From: Sipunculus nudus
Lineage: Eukaryota > Annelida > Sipuncula > Golfingiida > Sipunculidae
DNA length: 64,000 nt
Direction of reading: 5' to 3'
Assembly (NCBI GenBank): GCA_026874595.1
Contig: CM049315.1
Coordinates: 68,457,916 to 68,521,915 of the forward strand
Part shown: piece after piece, positions 59,641 to 64,000 of the stretch
How the letters are laid out: each line of letters opens with the position of its first letter
Position numbering within the stretch: the stretch's first letter is position 1
Translations under genes and position numbers: made by a program
Notes under the pieces: model-generated
The model's input: only the letters and a program-made list of their open reading frames with translations
What the model was told of the DNA's origin: nothing
The model's database searches: none

Positions 59641-62608
59641 TACGTGATCTTTTGATATTAGGTTTCGTAACACACGGTGAAAGCGATCTGATTCCTGGTT
59701 CAATGTTCCGAAATCTCGAAATAACGAGGAATTTGTGCAAAATTTATACACCGTTTAATTAAAGACACACTCAAGGATCACATTTAAAACTAAAAAAAAA
59801 AAAAATAACTTAACAAACGGAAATTTGGCCTAGAATCAGCATAATGTGATTGTTTACAGTCTGTAGCATTCAGAGCTACAACGGTGTCGAAAGCTCTCAT
59901 CACAGAAACCAAATTCATCACTCATCAGCTGTTGTTTAAATATCACAAAACTCTCCAAAATTAGGGTACATTTGTAAACGTGACATTAACATCCATAAAC
60001 CAATACTCAAACCATGAACAAAAATTGGGGCCTTCAAAATTTCGCCAACTCCTCTCAGATTCCGTCCGTCTCTATATACGGAAAGCCGTCAAATCTGAAA
60101 ATTCAGTGACCTCATGATTATGCACATAGATCAAATATCCACCATGAAACAGTGATCCGATGGAAAAATTAAAAGTCCGCCATCTTGTTATCCATATAAC
60201 ACATACTTTTACATTAACTTGATCGCACATCCAGATCATTATATCATGATTTAAAGCTCAAAATTACTTATCAAATAAACATATTAAATAAAAATATCTT
60301 TGCGTATAAAACCTGTATATATGCACAAAGTTGACTTTATTTCAGGTTTTAAATATACACCTTGTCAGTATTTTGAGCTCCTCTGACCATAAACCAAATC
60401 CAAATTACAAGAAAGCTACTACACAAGATCTCGACACTAGTCTGCATTTCTCTACCATAAATATAAATAATACAAAAACATATTTCGATAATGGTCTATA
60501 CCCCCAGTACATACTAGTAGTTGTTCTCCCATCACCCGCTGGCAGTATACATAACATAAACACAATAATACACACACGGACACAAACACATAAAGGCAAC
60601 ACGAATTAATAACAAAACGAAAAATCGATGCCTTAATCGATTAAGTAACAGAACCTTTGCTGCTGGCTGATGAAGAAAACAAAAATCACTCTGTCATCAT
60701 TCAAATGAAGGTAGAGAGTAGTGCCAAACTGTCTGCATGCGGTCCGCTGTGGTGTTCAGGCCCTCATCACGGTGTGGGCCTGATCGCTGTCTGCATGCTG
60801 GTGGCTGTGGTGTTGAGGCCCTCAGCACGGAGTGGGCGTGGTCACTGCTGCTCTGCTGGCTCGTCCGACTTCTCGTCTTGAACTCGGTGCTGGGTGTTCT
60901 GGAGCTAACCTGGGGAGGCGTCTTGGACCTCTTTGTGCTTGGCTTGCTGTGACATCTACAAATACTTTAACATACTTCGTCCCTATTTTCGGAGGCTGAA
61001 AACAATCTATGTCTGAATTTTGTCGTTGGCGGGGGAGCTGATGTAGCCCGGTTTGCTTGAGTCTACGTGATCGGCTCCAGCCCCGACTCCACTTTCTTGG
61101 AACCATATATCTAAACACAACAATGAATACGCTGACCTGACCTTCAGAAAATAACGCTCTGTATGGTGATCCATACTCCTAAAAATAAATATTCAACCTT
61201 TAAATTTTTGTTTACATTTTCATATCATTTTGAAAATGAAGGTAAATCCATGATTAAAATAAATGGTGTGAGTACAATATGTTTCACTAAGAAAGACATA
61301 GCTAAACACTTATGCGTGACAAATATTAGAGGCACTTTATTTAACCGTAGTCCCCTGTTAAAATCGATACTGGAAGTGTATTGTAGTAAAAGTACAATAT
61401 AAATGACCTGCCTAATCTCTTGTCTGGTGGCGGTAACCGGCTCTTATTTTTGCTGCTTTGGCTCCTGGTCCTCAGCATTCTTTAGCGGAAACTGGTGACA
61501 CAAAGAACAGACCCCGGTGATGAAAAAACACATAAGCCGGCCCCTCTGTTCGGTCAGGGGAGTGTTTTATTGACGGCCACCAGGCCAACGGGTGCATTCC
61601 GAGGGACAGGGGAAGGGTGACATTTTCGAGTCGTACATGCGAGTCGTTTTTACATTGGAAGTTAAAAAATTGTATTTATCTTCGTTGCAGCGAAGAGATA
61701 ATGTAAATGATGGCAATGGTAACGATAATGATGATGATATATATATTATTTTTGCTACTGCTTTTCTAAACATTTACTTAACATGTGTGCCAAGAATATC
61801 CAGTTAACAAGATCGTGATAATACTGGTCCGAATATTTCCCACACTGACTGCATTAATGGTGCTTGACAATTTTGGACTGTAAATTCTATTCATATTTTT
61901 ATTTATTTATTTTCATAATGCACATGGCGATCTTACCCTTGAGCTGTGATGAGGCAATTTTTATCTCTGCCAGTGGGGTAAGCGTTCATCCCCGCTCGTG
62001 TGTGTTTGTGTGTTTTTTTTCACAACATATCTCAAACGATAATAAACGGAATCTAATGAGAAATGTTCAAAGTATTTCGGGAATGGCCCAATGAAAAATA
62101 GATTAGCTTTGGCGTGGATCCGGTACATCAACCAGATTCAGTATATATCTAGGTCATGTTTATGACCAAGGAATATTCACAAGTGTACATTCACTTATGC
62201 AAGAACGAATCTGGGTAAATGGGCCGAATAAGTTAATGCAAAGTCGGGTTTGGTAACATGACCTTGAGAATAAATAAACCGGATGTATCATTGCAGAGTA
62301 CGATATGATGAACAGTAATCAAATAACTATCGTCTAGTGAGCAATTAGAGAGTAATCATCCTGCACGTAATTAGTGTATGAATTCATATACAGCAATTAT
62401 TGATCATAATGACGCTTTCTTGGGTAAACACTCTATAATAGTCAGGGCCGTGCCCCCGTCCGAAACAACATGGAAGAAAACCCCCATGGGCGAGTCAGTC
62501 AAGGATAACTTGTGTAATTGATATATTTAAATTTTTTACCTGGCTTCTGCTATTCTGTTATGTTCTGTTATGCTTTTGACGGTTATTCCATGTTTCTTTC
62601 TCCTAATA

Positions 62609-62640
<32 letters not shown>

Positions 62641-63896
62641 TGTCAGACCAGTAGCATGTCTAGCTTTCTGATGAGGCCTACTATTTGGTTTGTCCATTCT
62701 TTGAGGATATAGAACGAAATATACTAAAGATCAAAATCAAAACGATTTTTCGAGGACCACTCTGGATACTAAGATGGAGAATACTCAGACCTAAAGTTAT
62801 GACTTATTTCCTGTTCAAACTCACCTTGTTTCAACTTATTTCCTTTACTAAGACCTATTTTGGTTTGAGATGATCGAGGGGGCTGTGGGTTAACATTGAT
62901 GCTCGTTGGGATACAGTGAATACATGAAGCTTACCTTTGAAATTTTTTGGGATGTGCCCTCTCTCTCTCTCTCACTCACTGGTTGAACACACATTTAAAA
63001 GATTTTTTTTTCTAATCTAGATATTCACCTAGTAACCTCGAATTTAAGAGCAGAGTTGTCTTTTGTCTCCGTGCCTGTCTCTCTCAGGTATTTTTCTCCC
63101 CCCCCCCCTCTCTCACACACACACATACACACACAATGCATGCAGTAGAATCATTAAAATCTTTTACACCGAGCTTTATTACAATTATGTGTACCTGTTT
63201 TTATGAGCCTGCAAACCGCACATGTATAGCAAATTTAGCAAGTCAAACACATTGCATAATCACGTTTTAAAATTTGACGGAAATTGGTATAAATGGTGGT
63301 AGAACTTGTAAGGCTTTTACAACAAGTAATCACAAACATCTCGGTCTCTTGTCATCATCATCACCACCATTATCATCATAATAAGACAATGAATAACATG
63401 CATATCACACTCTCTCCACAAGCTTTGAATGAGTCCATGTGTATATGTGCTCATTTCCTGAGAGAAGTCTTTGGCTGCATCCCAGAATTCCGTTCGGTTT
63501 CTCGGCTTCCACTTTTCAGTCTCCTCCGTCTCTGTGTATGTAGAGTTCTTGGTGCCCTTGACCGATCGATGGACGTGCATGTTCCTAATTGACTCCCGTC
63601 CTCTGAAACTCCTTTCTTGTTGGCGGCTTAGACCGTGGCAGCTTGTTATCAGCCTGTACCCTCAACCGCGTGTTGACGCAACGCCTGTCCTTCAACCTGT
63701 GTCAACAGTGTCAAGACTGACAGCTGTGTCAGATTGTGCCATCCGACAGACGAGTGGGTGGACCTTTGAGAACAGCTCTGTGAACTCCTGGGTGGAGGTC
63801 TGGGTTCTTATAGCTTGTCTGTAGCCATCCGTGTATACACAGATGGTCTGTAGCTATCCGTGTATTAGCTCAATATGAACCTACTTTGAATCAAGC
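59641..63896. other. Non-coding region left of PLK4-like B-prime, unit 3
   Basis: Nearly identical to 11544-15773. It contains the 60-base tandem duplication (60730-60855), a (CA)n(TA)n run at about 62610-62640, CT-rich tracts near 62958 and 63098-63115, and the two-copy minisatellite at 63815-63870. A minus-strand frame at 61118-60822 (98 codons) has no recognisable family. Confidence 0.55.
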
Positions 63897-63993
63897 TCAA
63901 GACGTCTGTGCTTCACTCAGTTTATGAAGAACTGCTGGTAGAACGTCCATTTTCTGTCTCACCTTTAGAGGGATATGATCATTTTCCTTGAAA
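63897..63993 (-). CDS. PLK4-like: PLK4-like B-prime, last exon only (cut by the window edge)
   Basis: A CAG acceptor (63996-63994) precedes a 97-base exon encoding FKENDHIPLKVRQKMDVLPA and ending SEAQTS with TGA at 63899-63897. It matches exon 7 of gene B (15876-15774) but stops two codons earlier because of a local change (GGAGCT to GAGCT). The remaining six exons would lie to the right of the window. Whether the gene is intact cannot be seen. Confidence 0.8.
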
Positions 63994-64000
63994 CTGAAAT

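Larger units (their letters stand above)
38301..64000. repeat. Tandem segmental duplication, unit 3 (runs off the right edge)
   Basis: Starts with the same TTAAATTAAAAACC-containing junction text as unit 2 (20900). Collinear with unit 1 except for three main differences: a 7.7 kb LTR retrotransposon, loss of the 6160-7318 block, and a 2.8 kb LINE. The window ends within the last exon and acceptor of the B-type gene, so unit 3 continues to the right. Confidence 0.85.

Overview
This is eukaryotic, AT-rich, intron-bearing nuclear DNA from an animal. The evidence is short exons with GT-AG introns, (TA)n, (CA)n and (GACG)n microsatellites, a tRNA-derived SINE, a LINE, Ty3/gypsy elements and several inverted-repeat DNA elements. 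The repeat style and an integrase-first gypsy element suggest a lophotrochozoan, possibly a bivalve mollusc. That species guess is inference; nothing here fixes it.

The core content is a small tandem gene family on the minus strand that I recognise as the C-terminal half of Polo-like kinase 4 (PLK4): cryptic polo boxes PB1 and PB2, a Ser/Pro-rich linker, then PB3. There is no kinase domain and no linker degron. Two copies are intact by eye: A (2719-5531, 421 aa) and B (15774-19112, 399 aa). D (49144-51954) is a near-identical partner of A with a lost splice donor and a frameshift. C (32361-34685) is a shredded B-type pseudogene. The last exon of another B-type copy (B-prime) enters at the right edge (63897-63993). 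All intact copies share seven exons with intron phases 0,0,2,0,2,2. The kinase is replaced by a tiny start exon behind a TATA box and a conserved CACGTG E-box.

Layout: the window is three tandem units of one segmental duplication. Unit 1 (1 to about 20.86 kb) holds A and B. Unit 2 (about 20.86-38.3 kb) has lost the A-type half and keeps only wreckage of B (C). Unit 3 (about 38.3 kb to beyond the end) holds D and the start of B-prime. Because the units are paralogous, each serves as the empty-site control for insertions in the others. This dates and delimits a 7.7 kb LTR retrotransposon (39086-46770), a truncated LINE (55490-58306), a 1.56 kb inverted-repeat element (24740-26303), a 4.2-4.4 kb inverted-repeat element (26783-31150) and a 340 bp MITE (20174-20513).

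The LTR retrotransposon has the domain order gag-protease-integrase-reverse transcriptase-RNase H, with integrase before reverse transcriptase. That is unusual for Ty3/gypsy and typical of the GMR1 clade. Its LTRs are 1149 bp each and differ at three sites by my count. It is flanked by a 5 bp CTCCT duplication, and the unoccupied site is visible in unit 1. Most of the remaining sequence is non-coding and duplicated between units, and I find no other convincing host gene in it. A family of kinase-free PLK4 polo-box proteins could modulate centriole duplication by binding PLK4 partners. That role is inference from domain content only.
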